From: Alphaproteobacteria bacterium
GTDB lineage: Bacteria; Pseudomonadota; Alphaproteobacteria; Micavibrionales; Micavibrionaceae
NCBI GenBank assembly: GCA_013215815.1
Contig: JABSQP010000015.1
Location: forward strand, 1-55,418
DNA length: 55,418 bases
Direction of reading: 5' to 3'
The notes under the pieces were generated by a model, which saw only the letters and a program-made list of their open reading frames with translations, was not told where the DNA came from and did no database searches. Each line of letters starts with the position of its first letter. The first letter of the stretch is position 1. This document shows positions 16,481 to 25,535 of this stretch, piece by piece. A program made the position numbers and the translations under genes.

Positions 16481-17449
16481 CTATCTACTTCCTTTCACAC
16501 GAACACGGCCATCTTTCTCAATACCTGGTTGCACTTCACCCTTAACAGTACCAATCCCTTGTCCGTAAGCAGGTGGTAAGAGAACTTCCCACTGCACCTT
16601 AGCTCCATTAACTTCATACTTCACCAAGGTACCATCAACAGTCTTCAACTCATCAAGAAGCTCTTGAATACGCACCATATGTTTAATCGTATCACTTTGT
16701 AGAGCATCATACGCCTTAATCATTAATTGCTGACTTGTGCTCTGCGTTTCTCGCTCAACCTTGGCAAGATCCCGTTTGATAAAGTTTGTTGCCATATACT
16801 GATAGGCTAAGAACGCAAAGATCACTAACGTCAATAATATCCCTGTAAACAGCAACGCCTTTGCAGTCGCGCGAGAAAGACGTTCCGTATTCAGCATTCT
16901 ATTGCGCCATGGAACAATATCGGCAACCTCTGGGTTAACTGTCACGAAGTTTGCATCCATACTTTGGATCTTTGGTAGAAGCGTTCTAGCAGCACCAAGA
17001 TAAACCTGCATACGGCCGGTATCAGGATCCCAGCGTAAAGCAGAGGCCAAACCTTCTTGTTCGTATAGATAAACTGTTTCTCTATCCCAATATTCACTAT
17101 TGCCTGGCAGCGCCGCTACTAAAGGGCACCAACTATCAGGATTTGATGCCAACATGGCAGATGGGCAGGCAAGATACCAACACTTACCGTCTTGAACAGT
17201 GTATGCATAATGAACTTTCTCAGTAGCGCATGCCTGCGATGCGGCATTCCATACAGTTTCTTCTTCAGAACCCGCGACATGAGGCACAGCACCCCCGATA
17301 AGTTCTTGAGGTAAATATGGAGACAAATCAGAGACGAAGCGATCCACTTCACCAGCCATATAATCGGAAACGCCTGGACGCGGCATTAACCGCTCTTTTT
17401 CTACAACGGGAGAATTACCACCAGCATTGTTTTTCTTAGGAAAAATCAT
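16481..17449 (-). CDS. Bitopic pilus assembly protein, PilN/PilO-like (GspL-like)
   Basis: A 322-residue protein with a long cytoplasmic region (residues about 1-195), one membrane segment (AKALLFTGILLTLVIFAFLA), a helical coiled-coil region (KRDLAKVERETQSTSQQLM) and a short periplasmic domain. The cytoplasmic part has several cysteines and a compact actin-like or ferredoxin-like layout that cannot be identified from sequence alone. The organisation matches GspL or a fusion of PilM- and PilN-like parts, the proteins that tie the cytoplasmic ATPase to the periplasmic complex. It starts two bases after the GspF-like gene stop, so the two are coupled. It is a core part of the inner-membrane platform by position. 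Confidence 0.72.
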   Translation of the reverse strand: MIFPKKNNAGGNSPVVEKERLMPRPGVSDYMAGEVDRFVSDLSPYLPQELIGGAVPHVAGSEEETVWNAASQACATEKVHYAYTVQDGKCWYLACPSAMLASNPDSWCPLVAALPGNSEYWDRETVYLYEQEGLASALRWDPDTGRMQVYLGAARTLLPKIQSMDANFVTVNPEVADIVPWRNRMLNTERLSRATAKALLFTGILLTLVIFAFLAYQYMATNFIKRDLAKVERETQSTSQQLMIKAYDALQSDTIKHMVRIQELLDELKTVDGTLVKYEVNGAKVQWEVLLPPAYGQGIGTVKGEVQPGIEKDGRVRVKGSR

Positions 17450-17451
17450 GA

Positions 17452-18675
17452 CTACAACGCGTCTCCCATCAAACCGCCCATCATACTATCAAGGCTCATG
17501 TTCATTACAGTCAGCGCATAAATCGCACTACCAAAAGCAATAACCAGAAATACACCTGTCAAACCAAAGGCTAACCAAACAATAAGAGAATGCTTTGTTT
17601 TTGCAGCTTGGGCGCGCATTTGCGCAATTGATTCTAGAATTGTAGCAACTTGATCCAAGTCCGACAAGGTCGCAAGTTCCATCCGCTCACTTCTGGACAA
17701 CGGTTCCCTATCCAATGCTGCTCCCAATCCAATTCCACGCTCAAGCTCCTCATTAGCAGTTGACCAGTAATCCATAACTTCAGGAGATGTGGTCGCCTCA
17801 GAGGCTTGTTGGAGCGCTTCGTTAATAGGAACAAGACCACGTAACATGCGTGAACAAGCCACCATAGAATCTGAAAAACCTAAGTCCCTCATATAAGCAC
17901 CAATAAGGGGGATCTTTCTTACAACTCTAGCCGTCGGCCAATCCGTTTTTCCTTTATTGACAAAAAATGAGATAATACACCATCCCATAAAGCCCGCTGA
18001 CGCATACGCAAGCCAAATAAGAACATCCCATGTCAAACCCAGGTTACCAACCACGCGGTTATACTCTTCCAACTTCGCAGGATCGGTCGGCGCATTGTTA
18101 CCAAACCATCCCAAGACCATATCCTTACCAGCAGCTAACGATGTAACAATTGTGAACACATCAAAGCCAAGCCAGCCAAGCGTTCCCATGATTGCTCTTT
18201 GGTTTTTCTTTTTTTGAGTAATTGAATGAATGGCATGCGGAATACCGTCAGTAAGCTTATTCGCCTTCTCACTTGCTGCCAAAATAGCCAATGTACCATG
18301 ATCAAAAATACGAAGCGCTTTTAGAGCATCAATTACACCAAGGCCACGAGAGAGCGCTTCACGCGCAGGTGCCAAAATATTTTGTCTTGTCGGATTTGTT
18401 TCCGCCTCAATAATCTTCCAAAAAGCAACACCAGGAGATGACACAGCGGCTGCCCTGAATTGGATACCTCTCAGAAGTTGAACCTGCCACCAAGTAGAGC
18501 GCGCCAACAAACGTTCGAGCGGAGAACGCTCGTGTTGGCGGATACTGATAACATACCCACCTTTTTTAGAGACAGCATCCCTCACATCGTCAACTGTAGG
18601 AAGGTAAAACGACTCTTTTGACGTTTTCGTACCTGATATTGTTTCGTAAGCAATTTCGGCGACCCATTGTTGCAT
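17452..18675 (-). CDS. Type II secretion / type IV pilus platform protein, GspF/PilC family
   Basis: A 407-residue inner-membrane protein with two GspF domains and three membrane regions. The first domain has IQFRAAAVSSPGVAFWKIIEAE followed by LGVIDALKAL and LAILAASEKANKLTDGI; the second has DSMVACSRMLRGLVPINEALQQASEATTSPEVMDYW and LDREPLSRSERMELATL, matching the repeated T2SSF pattern. The membrane segment near the C terminus (LIVWLAFGLTGVFLVIAFGSAIYAL) is typical. The N terminus is shorter than in PilC of Pseudomonas and fits the R64 PilR or BfpE type. GspF proteins bind the ATPase and the pilin and transfer mechanical work. It lies between the ATPase and the PilN-like gene. Confidence 0.88.
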   Translation of the reverse strand: MQQWVAEIAYETISGTKTSKESFYLPTVDDVRDAVSKKGGYVISIRQHERSPLERLLARSTWWQVQLLRGIQFRAAAVSSPGVAFWKIIEAETNPTRQNILAPAREALSRGLGVIDALKALRIFDHGTLAILAASEKANKLTDGIPHAIHSITQKKKNQRAIMGTLGWLGFDVFTIVTSLAAGKDMVLGWFGNNAPTDPAKLEEYNRVVGNLGLTWDVLIWLAYASAGFMGWCIISFFVNKGKTDWPTARVVRKIPLIGAYMRDLGFSDSMVACSRMLRGLVPINEALQQASEATTSPEVMDYWSTANEELERGIGLGAALDREPLSRSERMELATLSDLDQVATILESIAQMRAQAAKTKHSLIVWLAFGLTGVFLVIAFGSAIYALTVMNMSLDSMMGGLMGDAL

Positions 18676-18686
18676 CAGCGCACCAC

Positions 18687-20498
18687 CTATTCTTCCAAAT
18701 ACGAAATTGCTGCTTTTGGATCAACTTGCCCCGAAACAACGAGATCAATGAGCCCCTCTCGTCTTGTGTGCATAATCACATCATCCTTGCCAACCAAGTC
18801 GTGCGGATTATTCATCAACGCTTCATAAACATGATTTCTTTGTCCCGGGCCAGACGTGATCAAGATCGCATCAAGAAGCAAAGTTCTTCCTGCAATACCA
18901 GTACGGTTACATAGATCACACCCTGATGTGTTGTGTGTTTTAACTTTTTCATCACCGCTAAAACCAAATTCTTTTAATTCATTCGGCCCAAGAACTTCCC
19001 TGGTTTCTTTATCATGAGAACAGCCCTGACACAGAGTTCTAACCAAACGTTGGTTCAAAATAGCACGCACCTGCTGCGCTAGAGTATATGTTGATGAACG
19101 CTCACGTTCAGCAGGCATTAGCGAGCGCATCCGCTCAAAAGTTTGAAGCGCCGTATCAGCGTGAATTGTTGAAATAACCGTGTGACCAGATTCAGCGGCT
19201 CTCAAAGACGTTTCCACCGTATCCGCATCACGCATCTCACCAATAATAATGTAATCAGGATCATGACGCATTGATGCCCGGATCAAATCAGCAAAATCAC
19301 CACCTTCTTGACCACTACGAACCTGCCACTGCGTCGCATAACGTAACTCGTATTCAATAGGATCTTCGATCGTTAGAACATGCTTACGACGACGATCAAT
19401 CTGCTGCACACATGCATACAATGTTGTTGTTTTACCAGAACCCGTCGGTCCAGATAAAAGAATAAGTCCACCACCACCCTTGATTTCAGGTGATAGTAGA
19501 TGTGCCAAATGATCACCCACATCTTCATGACGGCGGAAAAGTTCGTCAAACCCTTTAAGAGCGGCTCTATCCAATAGACGAAGTGTGATTTTTTCACCAT
19601 CTTGCGCTTGAGGGCCAGCAGCCACACGAACATCAATGCTTCGACCTTGCCAAACAAAACCAAAACGACCATCCTTTGGTGTCACGCGGTCACCAAAGTT
19701 AAGACCCGCATCCCTCTTCAAAAGGGTTGTTAAACGTGCCATCGCTTCTGCGGGAAGCAAATGAACAGGTATTAAATCACCGTCAATTCTATATTTAATC
19801 CAGTTTGGCGCATCAGGATTGTTATCTTGAACCAAATGCACGTCAGATGCACGCATTTGAAGCGCTTCAGCTAATAAATCTCTTTGGAAACGGTTCAACA
19901 AAAGACCATTATCAATATCGGACAACCACAACGCTAAAGTTTTTTCACATCGATCTGCAGACAAATCATGTACAGATCGTAAGGTTTCAAGTAATTCAGC
20001 GCGATCCCATACTTCGATATCTATGCTATCAACATTAAACCCACTTCGGCGCGCCGTTGATAAAAGATTCTCAACCTGACGATCATTCAAATCATCCAAA
20101 GGAGCAATCTTTAGCACACCTTCGTGAAGACCTATCAAGTGAATGTTAAGAGGTAACCAAGCTTGAACAGGCAAAATAGAACGCAGCTGATCTCCAGACG
20201 CCCTGTTTTTAACCCCTTCTTCCTGATTTTCAGTCTGCTGAACCGCGCCAGCCATATCCAAAAGCTGCTCTGTAGAACGAGAAACCCCGTACTCCAAAAG
20301 CATCGCACGCTCGCGCTGCACCATATCCAGATAGCGTTCACGCCCTTCAGATGAACGAATTTTTCGCCGATCAGTTGATCTACGTTCTACACCGTGAGGC
20401 GGCCCTTGATCATTTTTTCGTCGATCTTCGCCACTTCGCTCATCAACGACAGTGTCTTGCGCCTCAGCATTTTCAGTTGGTGTATTCTCGTTATCCAT
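18687..20498 (-). CDS. Type II/IV assembly ATPase (GspE/PilB family)
   Basis: A 603-residue hexameric motor ATPase. It has the Walker A motif SGPTGSGKTTTL, the Asp box, Walker B with IIIGEMRDADTVET, a His box (AAESGHTVISTIHAD) and a tetracysteine zinc module (LCQGCSHDKETR with GCDLCNRTGIAGR), which marks assembly ATPases rather than PilT retraction ATPases. Residues 20-55 hold a charged, degenerate DRRK repeat region (ERSGEDRRKNDQ, RRSTDRRKI) that is natively disordered in character. No pilT-like gene is in the window. Its role is to power extension of a filament or pseudopilus by GspF. It starts 13 bases after the preceding gene's stop. Confidence 0.93.
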   Translation of the reverse strand: MDNENTPTENAEAQDTVVDERSGEDRRKNDQGPPHGVERRSTDRRKIRSSEGRERYLDMVQRERAMLLEYGVSRSTEQLLDMAGAVQQTENQEEGVKNRASGDQLRSILPVQAWLPLNIHLIGLHEGVLKIAPLDDLNDRQVENLLSTARRSGFNVDSIDIEVWDRAELLETLRSVHDLSADRCEKTLALWLSDIDNGLLLNRFQRDLLAEALQMRASDVHLVQDNNPDAPNWIKYRIDGDLIPVHLLPAEAMARLTTLLKRDAGLNFGDRVTPKDGRFGFVWQGRSIDVRVAAGPQAQDGEKITLRLLDRAALKGFDELFRRHEDVGDHLAHLLSPEIKGGGGLILLSGPTGSGKTTTLYACVQQIDRRRKHVLTIEDPIEYELRYATQWQVRSGQEGGDFADLIRASMRHDPDYIIIGEMRDADTVETSLRAAESGHTVISTIHADTALQTFERMRSLMPAERERSSTYTLAQQVRAILNQRLVRTLCQGCSHDKETREVLGPNELKEFGFSGDEKVKTHNTSGCDLCNRTGIAGRTLLLDAILITSGPGQRNHVYEALMNNPHDLVGKDDVIMHTRREGLIDLVVSGQVDPKAAISYLEE

Positions 20499-20511
20499 TC
20501 AATTTCGCGTA

Positions 20512-22185
20512 TTAGTTATCATCTCCAGAAGACGTGTTCCCACCAATAGATTGTCCACCATTTGAATTAAAACTTGTTAAAGATTTATCAAAAAGTAGTA
20601 AAACACTCTGCTCCCCATAACTAAATTGTACAGCGCTAGAACGCACTTTTACATCCCATAAGATGCCGCCAATCACGGTCTCTTCACCGCTAAAGACCAC
20701 TCGACTACCGCCAGGACCGGCAATAATAGCACGTTGGGGGGCTAACGATGTGATGCGGAAACCATCTAATGCGCCGCGGACATCAATAACAGGTTTGGCA
20801 ACACGCACTGGTTCTTGAACAGCAGGTGTCGGCTCAACAGCCGGTCCTTCGCTTGGGCTATCAACAGCCTGTTCAGAACCCGTCACAGCAGGCTGCGTTA
20901 CGACAGGTGCAGAAGAAACTAAATCCTGAGAAGAAAGGGGCGGAACTCCTCCAAAATACGGAGCGGATGATATTTCACCTCCAAAGAAAATAGCTTCACT
21001 ATCTTTATTAACAGCGCCTGTTGCAGTTCCTCTTAAAGGCATTACCAGAATTCCACGCGCCCCATTATGATGAATTTGGATATCATCAAGAATATCTCCC
21101 TCTCGCACAGGCTCCCACGTCAATGTCATAGGACATGCCTCAACAGGATCCAGCATTGTTCCTGGAGCACAACCATTTCTTGAAATTTCAACGCCGTTTT
21201 TATCATTAGACATGCGTATGTCTGTCAACGTTACCGGCGCATCACCGACGTTAACAAGAGACACCGTAATAGCGGAACTTGTATCAATCCCTGTCCCAAA
21301 ATCAACTTCGGACTGTGATGCCGTTAATAAGCCTTTACCAGGTATAGCTTCAGGAAAGACATCAGCTTCACTAGCGGCTGCAGGTTCGTATGAACCGTTT
21401 AGAGGAACGGCAGTAACTGAGGCAGGACCATCGTGTTTTACGACTAAAACACCTGTTGCAGGGCCACGTTGAACAGGAGACCATGTTAGAGTTGCAATAC
21501 ATGCTTCACCAGAATCCAGCGAGTCACAATCAGCTTCAAGGGAATAACCCGACTGAGGCGTTGCATCGATAAAAATCGAATCTAAAGTAATTTTTTTCGA
21601 TGTTACATTTCGCAAAACAACCGGCTGTACTTGTGTTCGGCTTTCACTCAAACTTCCGAAATCAACATCGACCGGGATAGCTTCAACGTCATTAATGAGC
21701 TCTGTACGACTACCATCTGTTGAATCTACGACACCGGTCACAACTGATGTGATCAAACGCGATCTTCCATCATGCCTGATCAGCATTTCCACACGAAAAC
21801 GACCTGGCTGCAGCCCCTTAACTGACAATGCAATCGCACAAATAGCGCCTGAATCCAGAGGGTCTTTAGCACACTGGTTTTGCGCAATAGATGCAGAAAC
21901 GTTAGACGATGGGTAAAGATCAATAGCCCCCATAGTTACTTGTTTGTTGCCATCGTTACGGAACAGCAAAACAACCTGAGAAGACGAGCCTAAAGTAACA
22001 TTACCACTATCCAGATTGTTGTTTACGGCAACGAGGCCACCACTGGCATTGCCCTGAGGATCACGTGAACCTGGATCATCAAATGCAGACTGGGCAATAG
22101 CAGATGATGCAAAAATTGTCATTGCCAAGGCCAGTAGAAGGCCACGTTTTTTTATTTTCAATCTATTCCCCATAGCGATCATCAT
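20512..22185 (-). CDS. Periplasmic protein with three Ig-like repeats and a C-terminal PilP-like domain
   Basis: A 557-residue secreted protein; LLLALAMTIFASSAIAQS is the signal peptide. Three repeats of about 95 residues follow (roughly residues 45-140, 165-260, 285-385), each ending in a block like CIATLTWSPV or CPMTLTWEPV and then HDG or HNG, with a pair of cysteines in each. They resemble the choice-of-anchor D/ASPM-type Ig fold. A Pro/Val-rich linker leads to a C-terminal module (about 465-535: GFRITSLAPQRAIIAGPGG and GGILWDVKV) that fits the HR domain of PilP and GspC, the proteins that bridge inner platform and secretin. The gene lies between the secretin and ATPase, where PilP usually lies. 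The Ig-plus-HR fusion is unusual. The fold assignments are inference. Confidence 0.75.
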   Translation of the reverse strand: MMIAMGNRLKIKKRGLLLALAMTIFASSAIAQSAFDDPGSRDPQGNASGGLVAVNNNLDSGNVTLGSSSQVVLLFRNDGNKQVTMGAIDLYPSSNVSASIAQNQCAKDPLDSGAICAIALSVKGLQPGRFRVEMLIRHDGRSRLITSVVTGVVDSTDGSRTELINDVEAIPVDVDFGSLSESRTQVQPVVLRNVTSKKITLDSIFIDATPQSGYSLEADCDSLDSGEACIATLTWSPVQRGPATGVLVVKHDGPASVTAVPLNGSYEPAAASEADVFPEAIPGKGLLTASQSEVDFGTGIDTSSAITVSLVNVGDAPVTLTDIRMSNDKNGVEISRNGCAPGTMLDPVEACPMTLTWEPVREGDILDDIQIHHNGARGILVMPLRGTATGAVNKDSEAIFFGGEISSAPYFGGVPPLSSQDLVSSAPVVTQPAVTGSEQAVDSPSEGPAVEPTPAVQEPVRVAKPVIDVRGALDGFRITSLAPQRAIIAGPGGSRVVFSGEETVIGGILWDVKVRSSAVQFSYGEQSVLLLFDKSLTSFNSNGGQSIGGNTSSGDDN

Positions 22186-22214
22186 TATACCATAATCTCG
22201 ACCAAACCGTCTAA

Positions 22215-24422
22215 CTATTGACCATCAACGGTTTTCGACACTCTTTCTTCAAAAACAGAAGGTTCATAACTACCAGAAAAATCATTAATACTCTTTGACA
22301 CACGCCCCGCTGGTTCCTCACTTGGAAGTTCCGGAGAAACCTCAATCTCGACATCAACCTCAGCACCATCATAAACAGGTACATCATAGGCATCGGACGC
22401 ATCGCTCTCGATAACTTCTATAACAGGCTCATCTTCATAACGCTGGTCCTCAGGGAACATCTCAACGTTAACCTCAACATCATCACCCAAAGGTTGTGCT
22501 TGATCATTTTCGATCAACTGCTGAACAGCTTCACTCTCAGCTTCAACAACATCATCTATAACGTCATCCATGTCCTTAGACACCATTGGTTCAGCAAGAG
22601 GCTGTAAATCCTGCTGATCTGGTTCGGCGACAGCAGGAGCCATACTTTCCTGAGGCGTCTCAACAACTGTTTCCTCGACGACATCATTAGGGACCTCAGT
22701 TACAAGCGCTGGCGCCGGCTCGGGTGAAATAACAGACTCTGAAGGCGTTAACTCCACAGGAGCTGAAGAAACAGGTTTGTCTTCAACCTTAACAGACTGT
22801 GGTGGCGCCTCTATCTGCCCCTTCGCTTCCATACCTTTATCAGCTGGTAAGACAGACGATTCTACAGGCGCCTCACGAACAGTTTTATATTGGCAGTCAG
22901 AGCCAGATTTCAACCAATCTTTCCTTGCAGAGCTTTGCAAAACAGGCTCTTTTTTGTCCCTTATCTCCATGTAATTCTTATGACGTTGGTCCACACCCGA
23001 TGTATAAACGACAACGCGTGGACGCATCATGAAAACGAGCTCTAAGTTATCTGTCCCCGCAGAACGACTATCCGGAATAAGGGGCTCCATTAATCCAGCG
23101 CCACGACTATTAAAGCTATCATTCTCTCTCACCAAACCACCAATAAGCAAAGAGTCACCAGGACGAATACGAACTTGCGTCGTCAATTCACGCTCCGATG
23201 TATCTGGCAATTGAATTTGTGTACTTGTTCCGGCCGCACCACCGTCAGAGAATGTAAATGGTGCAATTGAGTTAACATTTTCCAACTCAATATCAATATC
23301 AGCGTACACAGTTGACTTATCCCATGAGCTCGCAATGCTAAGGGTAAATCCACTCTCAACACTATCTGTTGTCACAGCAGTTGTCGAACCACTGTCAGTC
23401 AATGTTGTCACAATCTCTGACACATAGTTCTCAGTATCCGCAACACGGAGCTCTGCTGAAGACCCTGACAGAACAGAGATTTGCGGTTGTGATATCGTTT
23501 TCACAGCACCAAATGTAGAAAGGAAGTTAAACACCTCAGTAGGGTCAGTTCCCTCACCAATAAAGCCCGTCGTTGGCAAACCAATACTTACAGGGTTCGT
23601 TGCTCCTACAGCGCTACCCGAAAGAGATGCGCCAATATTATATTTGCCTAATGTTGTGAAATCTTGCCAGTTAATACCAGCTGTATTGTCAGCATCTAGA
23701 GACACCTCCCAGATATACGTTTCAAAAACAACCAGAGCCGTATTAGCACGCAATCTTTGGAAATAGTTTTCTGCAAGCTTGGAACTACGTTGAGTTGCAG
23801 AATAGATGATACTTCTCGTCGTTGGGTCAGACACAGGCGCATCAACATCAGCCCCAACAATAGCCTCAAGCCCTGTGATCACATCATCAATAAAACTGGT
23901 ATCGTCAGCATCATCACCAATAGGAGGCAATGTCACAGTAAAGACCTGTATATCCTTAACGACAATAGCGCCATCCTCATAAGAACAATATAGATCTGCG
24001 AGAGAACAAACACGCTCAACGACCTTATCAAGATCACCCTTTAGATTCGCCACTGTGATTTGACGGGACAACCCCTCTTCCGTTTCAAAAGCCAATGAAA
24101 CGTCGTAATCAGCAAGAATAAGCTGCAACGCACCCGCTAATGTTTCACCACGAAGCTCAAAAGGCCCAACCTTATCTGAAGGCAACCGCCCACCATAAAG
24201 AGCTTCCGGCACAAGAACATCTTCACCAAGAGGAAGGTACATAATACTATCAGGGCGCTCATTAACTGCCTGACGGCGCTCTTCAGCACTCACCGGCGCA
24301 GGAATATTTACATTACGCGGATCAGGGACATTAACATCTGCACAAGCAGCTGTAAAAAGAGATACACCTGAGACAAATGCTGTTAACAGCGTTTTTCGAA
24401 AGGGGGCACATTGCATGCTCAT
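22215..24422 (-). CDS. Lipoprotein secretin, BfpB/PilN/MshL-like, with long acidic C-terminal extension
   Basis: A 735-residue outer-membrane secretin. The start at 24422 was chosen over the upstream in-frame ATG because AGAAGG precedes it and it overlaps the response regulator stop as ATGA. A lipobox ends FTAAC at Cys27, so it is lipidated. N-terminal N-domain follows (FELRGETLAGALQLIL and ITVANLKGDLDKVVE), then the secretin core with RSIIYSATQRSSKLAENYF, FGAVKTISQPQISVLSG and TTQVRIRPGDSLLIGGLV, ending DNLELVFMMRPRVVVYTS. After about residue 500 an extra region of some 230 residues, rich in Glu, Pro, Val and Ser, continues to the stop. Most secretins end soon after the core; this tail is unusual and could be disordered in the periplasm or bind a pilotin. 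Confidence 0.93.
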   Translation of the reverse strand: MSMQCAPFRKTLLTAFVSGVSLFTAACADVNVPDPRNVNIPAPVSAEERRQAVNERPDSIMYLPLGEDVLVPEALYGGRLPSDKVGPFELRGETLAGALQLILADYDVSLAFETEEGLSRQITVANLKGDLDKVVERVCSLADLYCSYEDGAIVVKDIQVFTVTLPPIGDDADDTSFIDDVITGLEAIVGADVDAPVSDPTTRSIIYSATQRSSKLAENYFQRLRANTALVVFETYIWEVSLDADNTAGINWQDFTTLGKYNIGASLSGSAVGATNPVSIGLPTTGFIGEGTDPTEVFNFLSTFGAVKTISQPQISVLSGSSAELRVADTENYVSEIVTTLTDSGSTTAVTTDSVESGFTLSIASSWDKSTVYADIDIELENVNSIAPFTFSDGGAAGTSTQIQLPDTSERELTTQVRIRPGDSLLIGGLVRENDSFNSRGAGLMEPLIPDSRSAGTDNLELVFMMRPRVVVYTSGVDQRHKNYMEIRDKKEPVLQSSARKDWLKSGSDCQYKTVREAPVESSVLPADKGMEAKGQIEAPPQSVKVEDKPVSSAPVELTPSESVISPEPAPALVTEVPNDVVEETVVETPQESMAPAVAEPDQQDLQPLAEPMVSKDMDDVIDDVVEAESEAVQQLIENDQAQPLGDDVEVNVEMFPEDQRYEDEPVIEVIESDASDAYDVPVYDGAEVDVEIEVSPELPSEEPAGRVSKSINDFSGSYEPSVFEERVSKTVDGQ

Positions 24423-24802
24423 GAAGACCTTCTTTCCCAAATCTTAAAAGTACGCTCAACCGTTTTCAAAAGACGGTCTTTTTCAATTGGTTTAATCAAT
24501 ACAGAACCGACATCCCAAGTCGTCGCTTGCTCCAATATGTCAGGACTGTTATCGCCAGTAGCCAGAATAACGGGAATTTGTATATTTTTACCACGGATTG
24601 CGCGAATAAACTCAAATCCATCCACAGGCTCCATTCGTAAATCGACAATAGCCATGTCCATTTCTTCAGAATCCATCTGCTGAAGTGCGTCACCACCCTG
24701 CGTCGCCTCAACAACCACATAACCATCATCTTCTAGAAATTTCACGATTTGCATTCGCACAAAATCGTTATCTTCAACCACTAAAATTCTTTTATCTGAC
24801 AT
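24419..24802 (-). CDS. Stand-alone response regulator, first gene of the pilus-like cluster
   Basis: A 127-residue single receiver domain without an output domain. Asp11 and Asp12 form the acidic pocket, Asp54 in VDLRMEPVDG is the phosphoacceptor, and Lys near residue 103 (LIKPIEKDR) completes the site. The VDG after the phosphoacceptor, where many have P-x-M-x-G, is slightly atypical. The secretin ATG overlaps its stop by four bases, so the two proteins are made in a fixed ratio. It probably receives phosphate from a kinase and acts by protein contact on the machine. The hybrid kinase at 12267-14195, at the other end of the cluster, is one candidate partner. Confidence 0.92.
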   Translation of the reverse strand: MSDKRILVVEDNDFVRMQIVKFLEDDGYVVVEATQGGDALQQMDSEEMDMAIVDLRMEPVDGFEFIRAIRGKNIQIPVILATGDNSPDILEQATTWDVGSVLIKPIEKDRLLKTVERTFKIWERRSS

Positions 24803-24967
24803 GGGCTAGAATTCTTCTCTTCTAAGAAATCCACATATTGTATTGTACGAACTACATCGAATCATTAAGAATCAACCTCATAAAATTAAAGGGCTTTTTT
24901 CGTTTAAGCAATGCCTCCCCAAATAGTACCCACGCTTTTACACAGTCTCTAAGTTATTGAAAATAAT

Positions 24968-25489
24968 ATGATCAGCATACTTCTCCTTATAATTTTCCTC
25001 AGCGGTATTTGTGTTTTAGGGATTCTGTCAATTATTGATCTTAAAACATACTTACTACCCAACCCGTGGGTTGCCACTTTTGCCGCTCTCGGCTTCGCTT
25101 TTCACTTCATTAATGGGTTTGAAGCCCTTCCTCTCGAACAGGTCGCCTATGGAGCTCTCGCTGGCTTTTGGACGCTTTACATCATACGAGCGCTCGGTAA
25201 TTGGTATTACAAACAAGACTCTCTAGGCCTTGGTGATGTTAAGTTATTAGGCGCAGGTGGTATTTGGTTAGGCGTTAACGGTGTATTCATGGCAATTACA
25301 GCTGGGGCTTTTGCAGGCCTCATTCACGGTATCATTTACGCTGTTTATATTGCTATTAAAAACAAGAAATCGATTAATATGCATCGCCTGCGCATTCCTG
25401 CAGGCCCTGGCTTTGCAGCAGGTATTATAGGTGTTTCAATTTGGCAATATTACGACCTGCTACAAGAAACTGTCCAAAACCTCTTCTAA
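24968..25489 (+). CDS. Prepilin peptidase, single-domain A24 family
   Basis: A 173-residue polytopic membrane aspartyl protease. One catalytic Asp lies in SIIDLKTYLLPN and the other in LGLGDVKLLGAGG, the two hallmark motifs of family A24. It lacks the N-terminal domain with zinc cysteines and N-methyltransferase activity seen in PilD, so it resembles TadV/CpaA-type peptidases. It starts 165 bases from the response regulator, in the opposite direction, and is a good candidate to cut the two pilins of this locus. A C-terminal glycine-rich helix pair (RIPAGPGFAAGIIGV) ends the protein. The next gene, pyrB, starts 46 bases later. Confidence 0.88.
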   Translation: MISILLLIIFLSGICVLGILSIIDLKTYLLPNPWVATFAALGFAFHFINGFEALPLEQVAYGALAGFWTLYIIRALGNWYYKQDSLGLGDVKLLGAGGIWLGVNGVFMAITAGAFAGLIHGIIYAVYIAIKNKKSINMHRLRIPAGPGFAAGIIGVSIWQYYDLLQETVQNLF

Positions 25490-25535
25490 ATATCTTGCTT
25501 TATAATAAGAGGCACGCTTATAGTCCTGTTTTGAT

